A stretch of 64,000 nt of DNA from Chitinilyticum aquatile DSM 21506 (lineage in GTDB: Bacteria > Pseudomonadota > Gammaproteobacteria > Burkholderiales > Chitinibacteraceae), in the NCBI RefSeq assembly GCF_000430805.1, contig NZ_KE387259.1, positions 124,001 to 188,000 of the forward strand, written 5' to 3'. Position 1 is the first letter of the stretch; each line of letters begins with the position of its first letter. Made by a program: the position numbers and the translations under genes. Of the stretch, positions 24,777 through 35,746 are shown one piece after another. Under the pieces are notes generated by a model. It was not told the origin of the DNA, ran no database searches, and worked only from the letters and a program-made list of their open reading frames with translations.

Positions 24777-25934
24777 CTAAACGACAGGCAAGCGTAATAT
24801 GAACATCGCCCCATGATCCGGAAGGTTTTCAACACTCACATCCCCCCCCCAGGCCGTTACAAGATTGCGAACAATGGCCAACCCCAATCCAGTACCCTCT
24901 TTTCGCGTGGTGAAGAATGGCTCGAACAGGCGAGGAAGTACTTCAGGCAAGACTCCTGGTCCCTGATCCGCAATCGACAGACAGGCCATTCCATCCTTCT
25001 GCCAGAGTCTAACTCGCAACGGCATACCGACGAAAGCCACATGAAGGGCGTTTTCGATCAGATTGCCTATCACGCCGATCATTTCACGCCGGTTAACCAG
25101 TATGCACACATCGTCCGCCTCCACCCGGCACTCCAGGTGAACTCCTGCAGCAGCAATGGCTTCGGCTAGATGATGGACGCTCTCAGCAAGTACATCAGCA
25201 AAAACCAGAACTTCAGCCTGCTGCTGCTGCCCCCTGACAAAACGCAGCATATTTTGAATCAAAACCTCCAGATGCTGTAAGCGATTTTGTATCTTGCCAG
25301 CAACACGTAGGCGATCCTGCTCGCCAAGTCCTGCCTTAGACAGATGCCCTGCATACAGCATGGCCGCAGCGAGCGGAGTGCGAAGCTGATGCGCCAAACC
25401 TGCTGACATCTCACCCATGGCGACAAGACGCTCATTGCGGGCCAAGGCATGCTGCATCTGATGGAACTCAGTCATGTCATGGATGAGAACCAGGCTGCAA
25501 TCCTCTTCCGGCACCGGGTTGGTGACTACAGAAAACCACACTTCCTTGCCATCTCGCAGAAACCGCTTCAAATCCATTTCTTCGGTGGATTCCAGATGCA
25601 GTTGCTGCCATACATCCCAGCTATCGCCGGGATGCAGATTGGGCAACATGGCCCTGGCTGCGCGATTCAGCGAAGAGACTTCACCACCAGCCCCCAACTC
25701 GACCACGCCACCAGGCAACTGTTCGAGAAGTGCGGACAGCCGCCGGAAAAGAGCTCCCTTTTCATCAAGCTGTTGCTTCAGCTTCCCGTTTGCCAGTTCA
25801 AGCTGATCTGTAAGAAATCCAACTTGCTGCTGCAGATCGGCATATGATGAAGAAAGCTGACGGGATGCTTCGGCAAACATCGAAAATGCTGCCTCCAACT
25901 CAAGCGGATCAAGCCGCTCAGGGGGTGAAGCCAT
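24777..25934 (-). CDS. Soluble PAS sensor histidine kinase (FleS/AtoS-like)
   Basis: This 385-residue kinase has no membrane helix. An N-terminal coiled-coil (about 20-70) precedes a PAS domain (about 65-160). HisKA has the phospho-histidine in MGEMSAGLAHQLRTPLAAAML near residue 182. The HATPase covers about 275-385 (LIENALHVA, DQGPGVLPEVLPRLFEPFFTTRKEGTGLGLAI). This cytoplasmic PAS-HisKA layout is that of FleS, which works with the FleR activator in flagellar gene control; no fleR is in the window. It is divergent from cheV. Confidence 0.85.
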   Translation of the reverse strand: MASPPERLDPLELEAAFSMFAEASRQLSSSYADLQQQVGFLTDQLELANGKLKQQLDEKGALFRRLSALLEQLPGGVVELGAGGEVSSLNRAARAMLPNLHPGDSWDVWQQLHLESTEEMDLKRFLRDGKEVWFSVVTNPVPEEDCSLVLIHDMTEFHQMQHALARNERLVAMGEMSAGLAHQLRTPLAAAMLYAGHLSKAGLGEQDRLRVAGKIQNRLQHLEVLIQNMLRFVRGQQQQAEVLVFADVLAESVHHLAEAIAAAGVHLECRVEADDVCILVNRREMIGVIGNLIENALHVAFVGMPLRVRLWQKDGMACLSIADQGPGVLPEVLPRLFEPFFTTRKEGTGLGLAIVRNLVTAWGGDVSVENLPDHGAMFILRLPVV

Positions 25935-26030
25935 GATCAGGTATCCTTGTTGCAGTGGTTCTTTTCGATTATAAAGAGGCGAGACGTTGTGCAGATGCAG
26001 GTTCAGGCTGAAGAATCGTATGCCATTTGT

Positions 26031-26057
26031 TAAATGTAACGGTTAAACTGCCGATAA
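26031..26057 (+). promoter_or_regulatory. FliA (sigma-28) promoter of the chemotaxis operon
   Basis: TAAA at 26031-26034, 15 bases, then GCCGATAA at 26050-26057: an exact match to the class 3 flagellar consensus TAAA-N15-GCCGATAA. It lies about 45 bp upstream of the first cheV and points into it. Confidence 0.9.
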
Positions 26058-26100
26058 CAGCGTTTTCTAATGCACGACATGGATTCAACAGGAGGAAGTT

Positions 26101-27054
26101 GTGTCAGATCTTCTGAAAAACATCGACGCCCGTACCAAACTGGCCGGCACAAACAAACTTGAAATCCTCTTGTTCACCTTGGGTCTGGATCAGCGCTCCG
26201 GCCGTAGGGAGACCTTCGGAATCAACGTTTTCAAGGTCCGCGAGGTCATGCGCACCCCGGAAATTACGCAGGCACCTGAAATGCCCTCCTCCGTGGAAGG
26301 CATGGTCAGCCTGCGTGGCACACTCGTTCCCGTGATCGACCTGGCCAAGTACGCGGGAATTGTGACCGAAAGCAAGCCGGAAATCATGATAGTTTCCGAG
26401 TACAACGGCCATACTCAGGGCTTTCTGGTTGAAGCGGTCGATACCATCCTGCGACTGGACTGGTCGGTGATGCGGGTTCCGCCCGACATGCTGACCATGC
26501 AGATGGGCGGCCTGGTCACCGCTGTCACCGAACTTGAAAGTGGCAAACTAGTCATGATGCTGGATGTCGAAAAAGTTCTGGCCGAGACAACAGCCGGCGC
26601 AACACAGATTGACGTCAACACCATTATCCAGGACAAAAATTTCGTCACAAAAACAGTCTACTTCGCCGATGATTCGGTGGTCGCACGCAAGCAGATCGAA
26701 ATGACGCTGGATGCAATGCAGGTGCGCCACATGCACGCCATCAATGGCAAACGAGCTTGGGATGACCTCCTGCGTCTCGCGCAATCGGCAGACATTCAGG
26801 GCAAAACCGTCAAGGATCTGGTCCAACTCATCCTGACAGATGTTGAAATGCCGGAAATGGATGGCTACATGCTCACACGGATGATCAAGAGTGATCCTCG
26901 CTTTGTAGGCATTCCGGTTCTGATGCATTCATCGCTATCGGGGCTTTCCAATCAGAAACTTGGTCAATCCGTCGGGGTTGATGGCTACGTGGCAAAGTTC
27001 GAGCCACATAAGCTTTCTGAAACAATCGCCAATTTTCTGCTCAAAGATGTTTAA
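26101..27054 (+). CDS. cheV: Chemotaxis protein CheV (first copy)
   Basis: This 317-residue protein has a CheW-like adaptor domain (about 20-165; ETFGINVFKVREVMRTPEIT) fused to a receiver (about 185-310; YFADDSVVARKQIEMTLDAM, phospho-acceptor in LTDVEMPEMDGYML). CheV couples receptors to CheA and is thought to be tuned by phosphorylation. The GTG start at 26101 has AGGAGGAA upstream. It is the first gene downstream of the FliA promoter and is followed 32 bp later by a paralogue. Confidence 0.93.
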   Translation: MSDLLKNIDARTKLAGTNKLEILLFTLGLDQRSGRRETFGINVFKVREVMRTPEITQAPEMPSSVEGMVSLRGTLVPVIDLAKYAGIVTESKPEIMIVSEYNGHTQGFLVEAVDTILRLDWSVMRVPPDMLTMQMGGLVTAVTELESGKLVMMLDVEKVLAETTAGATQIDVNTIIQDKNFVTKTVYFADDSVVARKQIEMTLDAMQVRHMHAINGKRAWDDLLRLAQSADIQGKTVKDLVQLILTDVEMPEMDGYMLTRMIKSDPRFVGIPVLMHSSLSGLSNQKLGQSVGVDGYVAKFEPHKLSETIANFLLKDV

Positions 27055-27086
27055 CAATTAATGTGTCTAGATAGCGAGTAATCATC

Positions 27087-28022
27087 ATGACTCAACAAGC
27101 AAATCTGCTGGATAGTGTCGATGCGCGCACCAAACTCGCAGGCTCCAACAAAATGGAGATTTTGCTCTTCACTCTGGGCACGCGTGAAATTTTCGGCATC
27201 AATGTATTCAAGGTTAGGGAGGTTTCGCAGACCCCCAAAATCACAAAAACTCCGAACATGCCACATGGTGTGGAAGGCGTCATTTCCTTGCGGGGCAACA
27301 TTATTCCTGTCATTGCCCTGTCACGCTTTGTGGCCACACAGGAGCCGACGGATGCCGACACGACCAGCACCATGATCGTGACCGAGTTTTCCAAACACAC
27401 CCAGGCATTTCTGGTTCATGACGTTGACAGAATCATTCGAGTGGACTGGGACAAGGTTCGTGCTCCGGAAACCATGCTTGCAGGCAATCAGGCACTGATC
27501 ACCGCCATCACCGAGCTGCCTGACGGCAAGCTGGTTTCCATTCTGGATGTGGAACAGATCTTGTCGACCGTCATTGGCGAACCGGTTATCCCCGAACTCC
27601 CCAAAGCGGCCCTCGACCCCGATACTTTCATGTTTTTCGTCGACGATTCCATGGTGGCCCGCAAAGAAATCGTTGGTGTACTCGACAAGATCGGCATCAA
27701 ATACTACCAGGCAAACAATGGCAAGGAAGCCTGGGACAAATTGCAGAATCTGGCCAATCGCGCAGCACACGATGGCGAACGGCTGAAAGATAAATTGAAG
27801 ATGGTACTGGTTGACGCCGAAATGCCGGAAATGGACGGCTATGTACTAACCAAATACATCAAGTCTGACCATCGCTTCCAGGGAATTCCGGTTGTCATGC
27901 ACTCCTCGCTTTCCTCGAATGCAAACAGGGCAATGGGATCGAGTGTCGGCGTAGATGCCTATGTTGCGAAATTTGATCCTCTGATTCTTGCAGACACTCT
28001 GACCCCACTTCTGGTCAGCTAA
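27087..28022 (+). CDS. cheV: Chemotaxis protein CheV (second copy)
   Basis: This 311-residue CheW-receiver fusion is clearly paralogous to the gene before it: REIFGINVFKVREVSQTPKIT, later FVDDSMVARKEIVGVLDKIG and LVDAEMPEMDGYVLTKYIKSD. The two differ in the N-terminal insert and in the CheW part, so they may serve different receptors. No strong Shine-Dalgarno was noticed; the gene probably depends on coupling within the operon. Confidence 0.93.
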   Translation: MTQQANLLDSVDARTKLAGSNKMEILLFTLGTREIFGINVFKVREVSQTPKITKTPNMPHGVEGVISLRGNIIPVIALSRFVATQEPTDADTTSTMIVTEFSKHTQAFLVHDVDRIIRVDWDKVRAPETMLAGNQALITAITELPDGKLVSILDVEQILSTVIGEPVIPELPKAALDPDTFMFFVDDSMVARKEIVGVLDKIGIKYYQANNGKEAWDKLQNLANRAAHDGERLKDKLKMVLVDAEMPEMDGYVLTKYIKSDHRFQGIPVVMHSSLSSNANRAMGSSVGVDAYVAKFDPLILADTLTPLLVS

Positions 28023-28063
28023 ATTATTGAATACCAGCCGCATATGCTGGGCGGAGTAAACAT

Positions 28064-28453
28064 ATGAATGATCAGAACATGCGCTTCCTCGTCGTGGATG
28101 ACTTTTCCACGATGCGCCGCATCGTCCGAAACCTGCTGAAAGAACTGGGCTATTCGAATGTCGATGAGGCAGAAGATGGCCAGGTCGCAATGCATAAATT
28201 GAAAAATGGTACATTTGATTTTGTAGTTACCGACTGGAACATGCCGAATGTCACCGGTATTGAACTGCTCCGCCAGATCAGGGGAGATGCGCAACTCAAG
28301 CATCTACCTGTATTGATGGTTACGGCAGAAGCCAAGAAAGAGAATATTATCGAAGCAGCTACTGCAGGGGCCAACGGCTATATTGTCAAGCCATTTACTG
28401 CGGCTACTCTGGATGAAAAACTGAAGAAAATTTTCGCCAATATGGCCAAATAA
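28064..28453 (+). CDS. cheY: Chemotaxis response regulator CheY
   Basis: This 129-residue single receiver domain contains [16 protein letters not shown], phospho-acceptor Asp57 in VVTDWNMPN, the switch threonine in [10 protein letters not shown], and lysine in GYIVKPFTA. The whole sequence is close to enterobacterial CheY. Phospho-CheY binds the flagellar switch to change rotation. It is followed by cheZ. Confidence 0.97.
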   Translation: MNDQNMRFLVVDDFSTMRRIVRNLLKELGYSNVDEAEDGQVAMHKLKNGTFDFVVTDWNMPNVTGIELLRQIRGDAQLKHLPVLMVTAEAKKENIIEAATAGANGYIVKPFTAATLDEKLKKIFANMAK

Positions 28454-28485
28454 ACAAAACGAATGCAGAAGCACAGGAGAGAACT

Positions 28486-29292
28486 GTGAGCGATAACGCA
28501 CTGAATAGCGGTGACTCGGCAGAGCTGGAAGCACTGTTTGATAGCATTCTGGCCACAAGCCAGCCAGCAGCAACGCCAGAACCCAGCGCCACCGCGACCG
28601 TAACATCAACTAGCGCCCCTGCACCGACGGAGCAAGAAGAAGAACGCATCGCGACTTCGCAGTCCGAAGAACATGACGCCATGGCCGAACCTGCCAAGTC
28701 GATGTTTTCGCACATTGGCCAGTTGACGCGCAAGCTGCACGACACACTTCGCCAGCTTGGCTTGGACAAATCACTGGAACAGGCTGCATCCCAGATTCCT
28801 GATGCGCGTGATCGCCTTTCCTATATTGCAACGATGACCGAACAGGCTGCGGAGCGAACGCTAAATGCGCTGGATGTAGCCAAACCGTTGCAAGACAAGA
28901 TCGGCACGGATGCCGCAACCCTCCATGCTGAATGGAACAAACTTTTTGCCAATCAGCTGAGTGTTGACGAGTTCAAGCGCCTTGCCGAGAAAACCAGAGA
29001 CTATCTTGGCAATACCAGCCACGACTCGGACAAGATAAACGCCCAGATGCTCGAGATCATGATGGCACAGGATTTTCAGGATCTGACTGGCCAGGTTATC
29101 AAGAAAGTACTGACCATGGCCAAGGAAATGGAGCAGCACCTGCTCGATTTCCTGCTGATGTTTTCTCCGCAAGGTATCAAGCAGGATGAAAGCTCATTAC
29201 TTAATGGTCCGGTAGTCAAAGCAGAAGGTCGCACCGATATCGTCACCAATCAAGAACAAGTTGATGATCTGCTGGAAAGCCTCGGGTTCTAA
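28486..29292 (+). CDS. cheZ: CheY phosphatase CheZ
   Basis: This is a 268-residue protein with a GTG start and GAGAG upstream. The N-terminal 65 residues are Ala/Pro/Thr/Glu-rich and longer than usual. The helical core carries the catalytic region MMAQDFQDLTGQVIKKVL (D and Q of the active site), and the C-terminal peptide QEQVDDLLESLGF is the CheY-binding tail. CheZ accelerates dephosphorylation of CheY and is typical of beta- and gammaproteobacteria. Confidence 0.94.
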   Translation: MSDNALNSGDSAELEALFDSILATSQPAATPEPSATATVTSTSAPAPTEQEEERIATSQSEEHDAMAEPAKSMFSHIGQLTRKLHDTLRQLGLDKSLEQAASQIPDARDRLSYIATMTEQAAERTLNALDVAKPLQDKIGTDAATLHAEWNKLFANQLSVDEFKRLAEKTRDYLGNTSHDSDKINAQMLEIMMAQDFQDLTGQVIKKVLTMAKEMEQHLLDFLLMFSPQGIKQDESSLLNGPVVKAEGRTDIVTNQEQVDDLLESLGF

Positions 29293-29312
29293 GCCCCACA
29301 AGGAGAGCGATA

Positions 29313-31241
29313 ATGAGTGACTTTGGCGGAATGGAAGACCTTCTTCAGGATTTTCTGACGGAATCGTCGGAATTGCTCTCTGAAGTAGACAACAAACTTG
29401 TCGAGCTGGAAAAGCGCCCGAATGACAGGGCTCTTTTGAATGATATTTTCCGTGGGTTCCATACTATCAAGGGTGGGGCAGGCTTTCTGAACGTCGACCC
29501 TATGGTTAGCCTCTGCCATCGCACCGAAAATCTGTTCGACAAATTGCGCAATGGTGAAATCACACTCACCCCCGAAATCATGGACGCCATTCTGGCTGCA
29601 ACTGGCGTAGTGAGGGACATGTTCGGCGCAATGTCACAAGCCCGCCAACCTGCACCGGCCGACCAGCACTTGCTGCAGGCACTGGATAATGTGCTGGAGG
29701 GAAAGAGCGCTGCAGCGGTTTCGCACGAGCCCCCTCCCGTCAAACCCGTAGCAGAGGAACGCGCTCCATTGCCACAGCCTGGAAGTCCGGACTGGAATCA
29801 GCTTTATGACGGACTGCTCGGTACGACCACCGCAAGTAGCCATAATGCACGCGAGGAACAACGTCCTTCTCCGGCTCTATCGGTGGAAATTCTCGAACCA
29901 GAAGAAGCGGAGCCCCAAGTTGCCGCACCAGTCAGACAGGTTGTCGCTGACCCGATGTCCGCATTGAAACCGGCTCCTGCAGCGACGCTCAACAAGCCGG
30001 CAACATCAAGCCAGCAACTTTCAGCTCCTGAAACCACCATCCGTATCGATACGGTTCGCCTTGATCAGGTATTGAACCTGTCCGGCGAAATTGGCCTGAC
30101 CAAAAACCGCCTGACTACATTGCGCTCGGACATCATGGCCGGCAAGATGGATAGTGCAACGCTGAAGTCAATGGACGAGGCCATCGGACAGCTCGATCTG
30201 CTGGTCGGGGATCTGCAGAATGCGGTCATGAAAACCCGCATGCAGCCGATTGGCCGACTGTTCCAGAAATACCCCCGCCTCGCTCGTGACCTAGCCCGCC
30301 AGCTTGGCAAGGATGTCGAACTGGTCATTACGGGTGAAGAGACCGAGCTCGATAAAACAATGCTGGAGGATTTGAATGACCCTCTGGTGCACTTGGTGCG
30401 CAATGCGGTTGATCACGGCATTGAAACGGCGGATGAACGCGCAGCCAGCGGCAAATCGAGCAAGGCGATCGTAGAACTGTCAGCAACTCAGGTCGGAGAT
30501 CACATCCTGATCGAGATCACCGACGATGGCCGTGGCATGCGCCCTGACGTCATCCGTCGCAAAGCTGTGGAAAAAGGCCTAATTGACGTCGAGACGGCCA
30601 ACAGCCTGGACGACAAGCAAAGCCTGCAGCTGATTTTCCTGCCCGGCTTTTCCACCAAGGATCAGATTTCCAGCGTTTCCGGACGCGGCGTCGGCATGGA
30701 TGTAGTGAAAACCAACATCCAGCGCCTGAATGGCCGGATTGACATCCAGTCCATTGTTGGCGAAGGCTCACGCTTCACGATTTCGCTGCCGCTCACGCTG
30801 GCCATTCTGCCAGTTCTGGTTGTCAAGGTTTGTGACCAGCCGTTTGCTGTTCCTCTGGCCATGGTGAGAGAAATCATCACCATCCGGCAAGACCAGGTTC
30901 AGGAGGTATCCGGCCGGGCGACCATTGTTGTGCGCGATGAAATTCTTTCCGTGCGCTCGCTGGCTCATCTGATCGGCTGGCAGGAAACCCAGCTTCCGCA
31001 GTTTGGCGTACTGATGCAATCGGCAGAGCATTCCTTCATCCTTGCCGTGGACAGTTTCATCGGGCGTGACGATGTTGTCATCAAGCCGCTCCAGAACATT
31101 CGCCCCAAGGGAATTGCTGGTGCTACCCTGTCCGGGGATGGCTCCATCGTACTCGTGCTCGACATGGAAGACCTGCTGGCCTCGGCTCATGCTGACAACT
31201 CGGCCATCATGACCTCACGCTTGGTGGAACAAACCTACTGA
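29313..31241 (+). CDS. cheA: Chemotaxis histidine kinase CheA
   Basis: This 642-residue protein has a P1 HPt domain with phospho-His50 in FRGFHTIKGGAGF, a long Pro/Ala-rich linker (about 130-245) with no obvious P2 domain, a P3 dimerisation helix pair (RIDTVRLDQVLNLSGEIGLT), a P4 ATPase (LVHLVRNAVDHGIE; LIEITDDGRGMRPD; GRGVGMDVVKTNI) and a P5 CheW-like domain from about 500. It phosphorylates CheY and the CheV receivers. AGGAGAG precedes ATG 29313. No cheW, cheR or cheB is next to it in view. Confidence 0.96.
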   Translation: MSDFGGMEDLLQDFLTESSELLSEVDNKLVELEKRPNDRALLNDIFRGFHTIKGGAGFLNVDPMVSLCHRTENLFDKLRNGEITLTPEIMDAILAATGVVRDMFGAMSQARQPAPADQHLLQALDNVLEGKSAAAVSHEPPPVKPVAEERAPLPQPGSPDWNQLYDGLLGTTTASSHNAREEQRPSPALSVEILEPEEAEPQVAAPVRQVVADPMSALKPAPAATLNKPATSSQQLSAPETTIRIDTVRLDQVLNLSGEIGLTKNRLTTLRSDIMAGKMDSATLKSMDEAIGQLDLLVGDLQNAVMKTRMQPIGRLFQKYPRLARDLARQLGKDVELVITGEETELDKTMLEDLNDPLVHLVRNAVDHGIETADERAASGKSSKAIVELSATQVGDHILIEITDDGRGMRPDVIRRKAVEKGLIDVETANSLDDKQSLQLIFLPGFSTKDQISSVSGRGVGMDVVKTNIQRLNGRIDIQSIVGEGSRFTISLPLTLAILPVLVVKVCDQPFAVPLAMVREIITIRQDQVQEVSGRATIVVRDEILSVRSLAHLIGWQETQLPQFGVLMQSAEHSFILAVDSFIGRDDVVIKPLQNIRPKGIAGATLSGDGSIVLVLDMEDLLASAHADNSAIMTSRLVEQTY

Positions 31242-31262
31242 GACCGGCAGGACAGACTAGGT

Positions 31263-31334
31263 GGGACTGACAGACCAGGTTTCCGTCAGTCCCTGCAGCC
31301 CCGTTTACTGACCGCTTTGCGGTTGAACCGCAAA
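31263..31334 (+). other. Two hairpins between cheA and the EAL-HDOD gene
   Basis: The first is a 9-bp stem GGGACTGAC / GTCAGTCCC (31263-31293, 13-nt loop). The second is TTTGCGGT / ACCGCAAA with a 3-nt loop (31316-31334), whose last base is the A of an ATG at 31334. They may limit transcription or translation into the next gene and favour the ATG at 31346 as its start. Confidence 0.45.
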
Positions 31335-31345
31335 TGGAATACAAG

Positions 31346-32563
31346 ATGCAAGAACATGCATTCGTCGGGCGACAGCCCATTCTGAACCGACAGCAGCAGA
31401 TCATCGGCTATGAGCTGCTTTTCCGGCTCGACAAGGATTCGGTGAGCGCCGATTTCACCAGCGACATGCAGGCCGGCACCAATGTTCTCGTCAACACCCT
31501 GTCGAATATGGGCACGGACTGGCTGGTAGGCAGCAAGCTGGCGTTCATCAACGTTGCGGAGGCCATGCTGGAGAGCAACTTCCTCGAGTTGCTGCAACCC
31601 AATCGCGTCGTACTGGAAGTCGTTGAGTCGACCCAACCGACGCCGGAACTGCTGGAGCGCCTGAAAGACCTGCGTACCCAGGGTTTTGGGATCGCGCTGG
31701 ATGATTTTGTCCTGACACCGCAAACCGTGCCCTTCATGGAGCATGCCAACTATATCAAGCTGGATATCCAGCAGCTTGGCATGCCACAGGTTCCCGGCCT
31801 GTCGAAGGAACTGCGGCGCTACCCAGCTCTGCAGGTCGCCGAAAAGGTTGAAACCAAGGAAGAATTCAAGCAGTGCCTCGATATTGGCTTTGACTGCTTC
31901 CAGGGCTATTACTTTGCCCATCCGGAAACGCTCTCTGCCAAGGTCATCAACCCAGGCTATGCCAATATCCTGAACCTGCTGAACATGCTGCGGAACAATG
32001 CTGAGATCCGTGACATCGAGAATGCGCTCAAGCGCGATGTGGCACTGTCATTCAAACTGCTGCGCTACATCAACTCGGCCGGTTTCGGACTTTCCTGCGA
32101 GATCCAGTCCTTCCGCCATGCAGTCACGATTCTTGGCTACCAGAAACTCTATCGCTGGCTGACTCTGCTTCTGGTTACCGCCGGCGCGGAAACTGGCGCT
32201 GCGCCGGCACTGCTCAAGACTGCGGTCACCCGTGGCCGTCTTGTGGAGTTGCTAGGCAGCCATTTCCTCGACGGTCAGGAACGCGACAACCTCTTCATTG
32301 TCGGGATGTTCTCCCTGCTCGACGTGCTGCTCGACATGCCGATGGACCAGATTCTGGAAACACTGATCCTGCCGGAAAACGTCTGCGATGCCCTGCAGCA
32401 TCGTAGCGGCATCTACGGCCCCTTCCTCGAACTGACCGAGGCCTGTGAAGATCCGGAAATGACCGAAGTGCCGCGCATCTGCGAGCAATTGCAGATCAGT
32501 CCGGAAATGCTGAACAAGGCGCATGTGCAATCGCTGGCATGGGTTGAAGAACTCGGAGTGTGA
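31346..32563 (+). CDS. EAL-HDOD (YuxH-type) signalling protein
   Basis: This protein of about 405 residues has an N-terminal EAL-like domain (about 1-200: FVGRQPILNRQQQIIGYELLFR, then VLEVVESTQ, ALDDFV, IKLDIQQL) and a C-terminal HDOD domain (about 200-400: ALKRDVALSFKLLRYINSAGFG). The EAL motif is YELLFR, and the family is generally thought to be inactive or weak on c-di-GMP; Vibrio CdgJ is a motility-promoting relative. It follows cheA on the same strand. ATG 31334 is an alternative start but lies in a hairpin. Confidence 0.87.
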   Translation: MQEHAFVGRQPILNRQQQIIGYELLFRLDKDSVSADFTSDMQAGTNVLVNTLSNMGTDWLVGSKLAFINVAEAMLESNFLELLQPNRVVLEVVESTQPTPELLERLKDLRTQGFGIALDDFVLTPQTVPFMEHANYIKLDIQQLGMPQVPGLSKELRRYPALQVAEKVETKEEFKQCLDIGFDCFQGYYFAHPETLSAKVINPGYANILNLLNMLRNNAEIRDIENALKRDVALSFKLLRYINSAGFGLSCEIQSFRHAVTILGYQKLYRWLTLLLVTAGAETGAAPALLKTAVTRGRLVELLGSHFLDGQERDNLFIVGMFSLLDVLLDMPMDQILETLILPENVCDALQHRSGIYGPFLELTEACEDPEMTEVPRICEQLQISPEMLNKAHVQSLAWVEELGV

Positions 32564-32598
32564 TTTACCTCGGGCAGCAAAGCACGTAGCACCATGTC

Positions 32599-32630
32599 AA
32601 AAAGCCGTTCCTGCCAAGGAACGGCTTTTT
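32599..32630 (+). terminator. Intrinsic terminator at the end of the chemotaxis block
   Basis: An AAAAAGCCGTTCC / GGAACGGCTTTTT stem (13 bp) with a 6-nt loop and T5 lies about 35 bp after the EAL-HDOD stop. Confidence 0.9.
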
Positions 32631-32778
32631 ACTTTCCCCCAGATAATGGAGCAACAGTGATGGCGGAAGCGAACCTGGAATGATCAACAAGTACACCGCC
32701 TGAAATCGACTACACCCCGCCCCTTGCTCAAACCAGCCCAGGGCAAAAAATTCGCTCCGAGCCCCGGGCGATGCATCA

Positions 32779-33991
<1,213 letters not shown>

Positions 33992-33992
33992 A

Positions 33993-35033
33993 TCAAATCT
34001 GCTTTTCCAGCAACATGGCATCGCCATAGCTGAAAAAACGGTATTCATTCTTTACGGCATGCGCATACGCAGCACGCATCGTATCCAGCCCGGCAAACGC
34101 GGCGACCAGCATCAGCAGGGTCGAGCGCGGCAAGTGGAAATTGGTGATCAGGCGATCAACGATGCGGAACTCGTAACCGGGCGTGATGAAGATATTGGTA
34201 TCACCTTCCGGCTCGGCCAGCAGACCCTGCTGCGACGCTGCTTCGAGCGCACGCAGGCTGGTGGTTCCCACCGCGATGATGCGCCCGCCAGCCTCTTTGG
34301 CGGCCTTCAGCCGCGCTACCACATCCGGCGCGATGCGGTAGCGTTCGTGATGCATCGTGTGGTCCTTGATGTTTTCCACCTGGACAGGCTTGAAGGTGCC
34401 TGCCCCCACATGCAGAGTCAGAAACTCAGTCGCGATACCGCGGCTGCGCAACTCCGCGAGCAAGGCATCGGTAAAATGCAGGCCGGCCGTTGGCGCCGCC
34501 ACCGCACCGGGGTCACGGGCGTATACGGTCTGGTAGCGCTTCGCGTCCTCCTCATCCGGTGTATGCGTGATGTACGGTGGCAGCGGCAGACTGCCCGCAA
34601 CATCCAGCATGTCGAGCACCGTACGCACACCTTGCGGAGCGCCATCAAAATCAAACTCCAGCAGAAACATCTCGGCCTGCCGTTCGATCATCGTCGCGCG
34701 AAAGCCGCCGTTGAAATGCAGAATCGCACCGGGCTTCGGGGATTTGCTGGCCCGCACCATCGCCAGAACCCGGCTTTCGCCCAGTACCCGCTCGACCAGC
34801 GCCTCGATCTTGCCACCGGAAGCCTTCTCGCCGAACAGACGCGCCTTGATCACGCGCGTATCATTGAACACCAGCACATCACCGGCACGCAGCAACTCCG
34901 GCAGGCAGGCAAAACGGTCATCACGAAGCGCAGCACCGTCCACGTGCAGCAGACGGCTTGCCCCGCGCTCGGCAGGCGGAAACTGTGCGATCAGGTGTTC
35001 GGGCAAATCATAGTCAAAATCGGCAATATGCAT
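33993..35033 (-). CDS. queA: S-adenosylmethionine:tRNA ribosyltransferase-isomerase
   Basis: This 346-residue enzyme transfers the ribosyl part of SAM to preQ1-tRNA to make epoxyqueuosine. Recognisable stretches are [14 protein letters not shown] at the start, [41 protein letters not shown] and the late [21 protein letters not shown] 35033 gives the normal N-terminus; the frame's upstream extension is non-coding. With tgt it forms the queuosine pair. Confidence 0.97.
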   Translation of the reverse strand: MHIADFDYDLPEHLIAQFPPAERGASRLLHVDGAALRDDRFACLPELLRAGDVLVFNDTRVIKARLFGEKASGGKIEALVERVLGESRVLAMVRASKSPKPGAILHFNGGFRATMIERQAEMFLLEFDFDGAPQGVRTVLDMLDVAGSLPLPPYITHTPDEEDAKRYQTVYARDPGAVAAPTAGLHFTDALLAELRSRGIATEFLTLHVGAGTFKPVQVENIKDHTMHHERYRIAPDVVARLKAAKEAGGRIIAVGTTSLRALEAASQQGLLAEPEGDTNIFITPGYEFRIVDRLITNFHLPRSTLLMLVAAFAGLDTMRAAYAHAVKNEYRFFSYGDAMLLEKQI

Positions 35034-35238
35034 CGGAACAGACCCGCAAGGGCGAAGTAGCAAAACTACGGGATGATACCATCTGTTACGCCCGCGAGGC
35101 CGCACCAACATTAGTTTCCGCTACTACAAACCGCCGAACGGGCGTGGAAAGTTACCGGAAAATGCCGGCTTTTTCTGGACAAGTTCGCCCATCCTGCGGC
35201 AAACTCCCGCCGATAAACGATGACGATAGGTTGATTGC

Positions 35239-35694
35239 ATGTCTGAAACGCAGTCGATACTGGTGTTACACGGCCCGAACCTGAACCTGCTGGGTGTACG
35301 CGAACCCCAGCACTACGGAGCGGAGACGCTGGCCAGTATCAACCAGAGACTGATTGACCTCGGGCAGGCACATGGCGTACCCGTCACGTGCTTCCAGTCC
35401 AACCGCGAATACGAGCTGATCGAGCGCGTACATGCCACGCTAACCGATGGCACTGCATACATCGTCATCAATCCGGCCGCGTTCACCCACACCAGTGTGG
35501 CGCTGCGCGATGCACTGGCCGGAGTCAAAAAACCGTTTGTGGAAGTTCATCTCTCCAACGTGCATGCCCGCGAGGCATTCCGTCACCATTCCTATTTTTC
35601 GGATCTGGCGACCGGGGTGATCTGCGGGCTGGGTGCCAAGGGTTACGAATATGCCCTGCACTTCGCGTTGGCCCAATTACAGCCGGCAAACTGA
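35239..35694 (+). CDS. aroQ: Type II 3-dehydroquinate dehydratase
   Basis: This 151-residue dodecameric shikimate-pathway enzyme removes water from 3-dehydroquinate. It shows [13 protein letters not shown], the catalytic tyrosine in [37 protein letters not shown] with the active-site His, and [19 protein letters not shown]. It heads the aroQ-accB-accC series, a common proteobacterial order. Confidence 0.97.
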   Translation: MSETQSILVLHGPNLNLLGVREPQHYGAETLASINQRLIDLGQAHGVPVTCFQSNREYELIERVHATLTDGTAYIVINPAAFTHTSVALRDALAGVKKPFVEVHLSNVHAREAFRHHSYFSDLATGVICGLGAKGYEYALHFALAQLQPAN

Positions 35695-35746
35695 AGAACC
35701 GGCGTTTCGAGCTTTCTCACTGAGTAGAGATAAAGGGGTTGTTCTC

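Noticed and set aside
35209-35216. GCCGATAA before aroQ, resembling a FliA -10 box
   Set aside because: No TAAA lies 15 bp upstream, and aroQ is a housekeeping gene.
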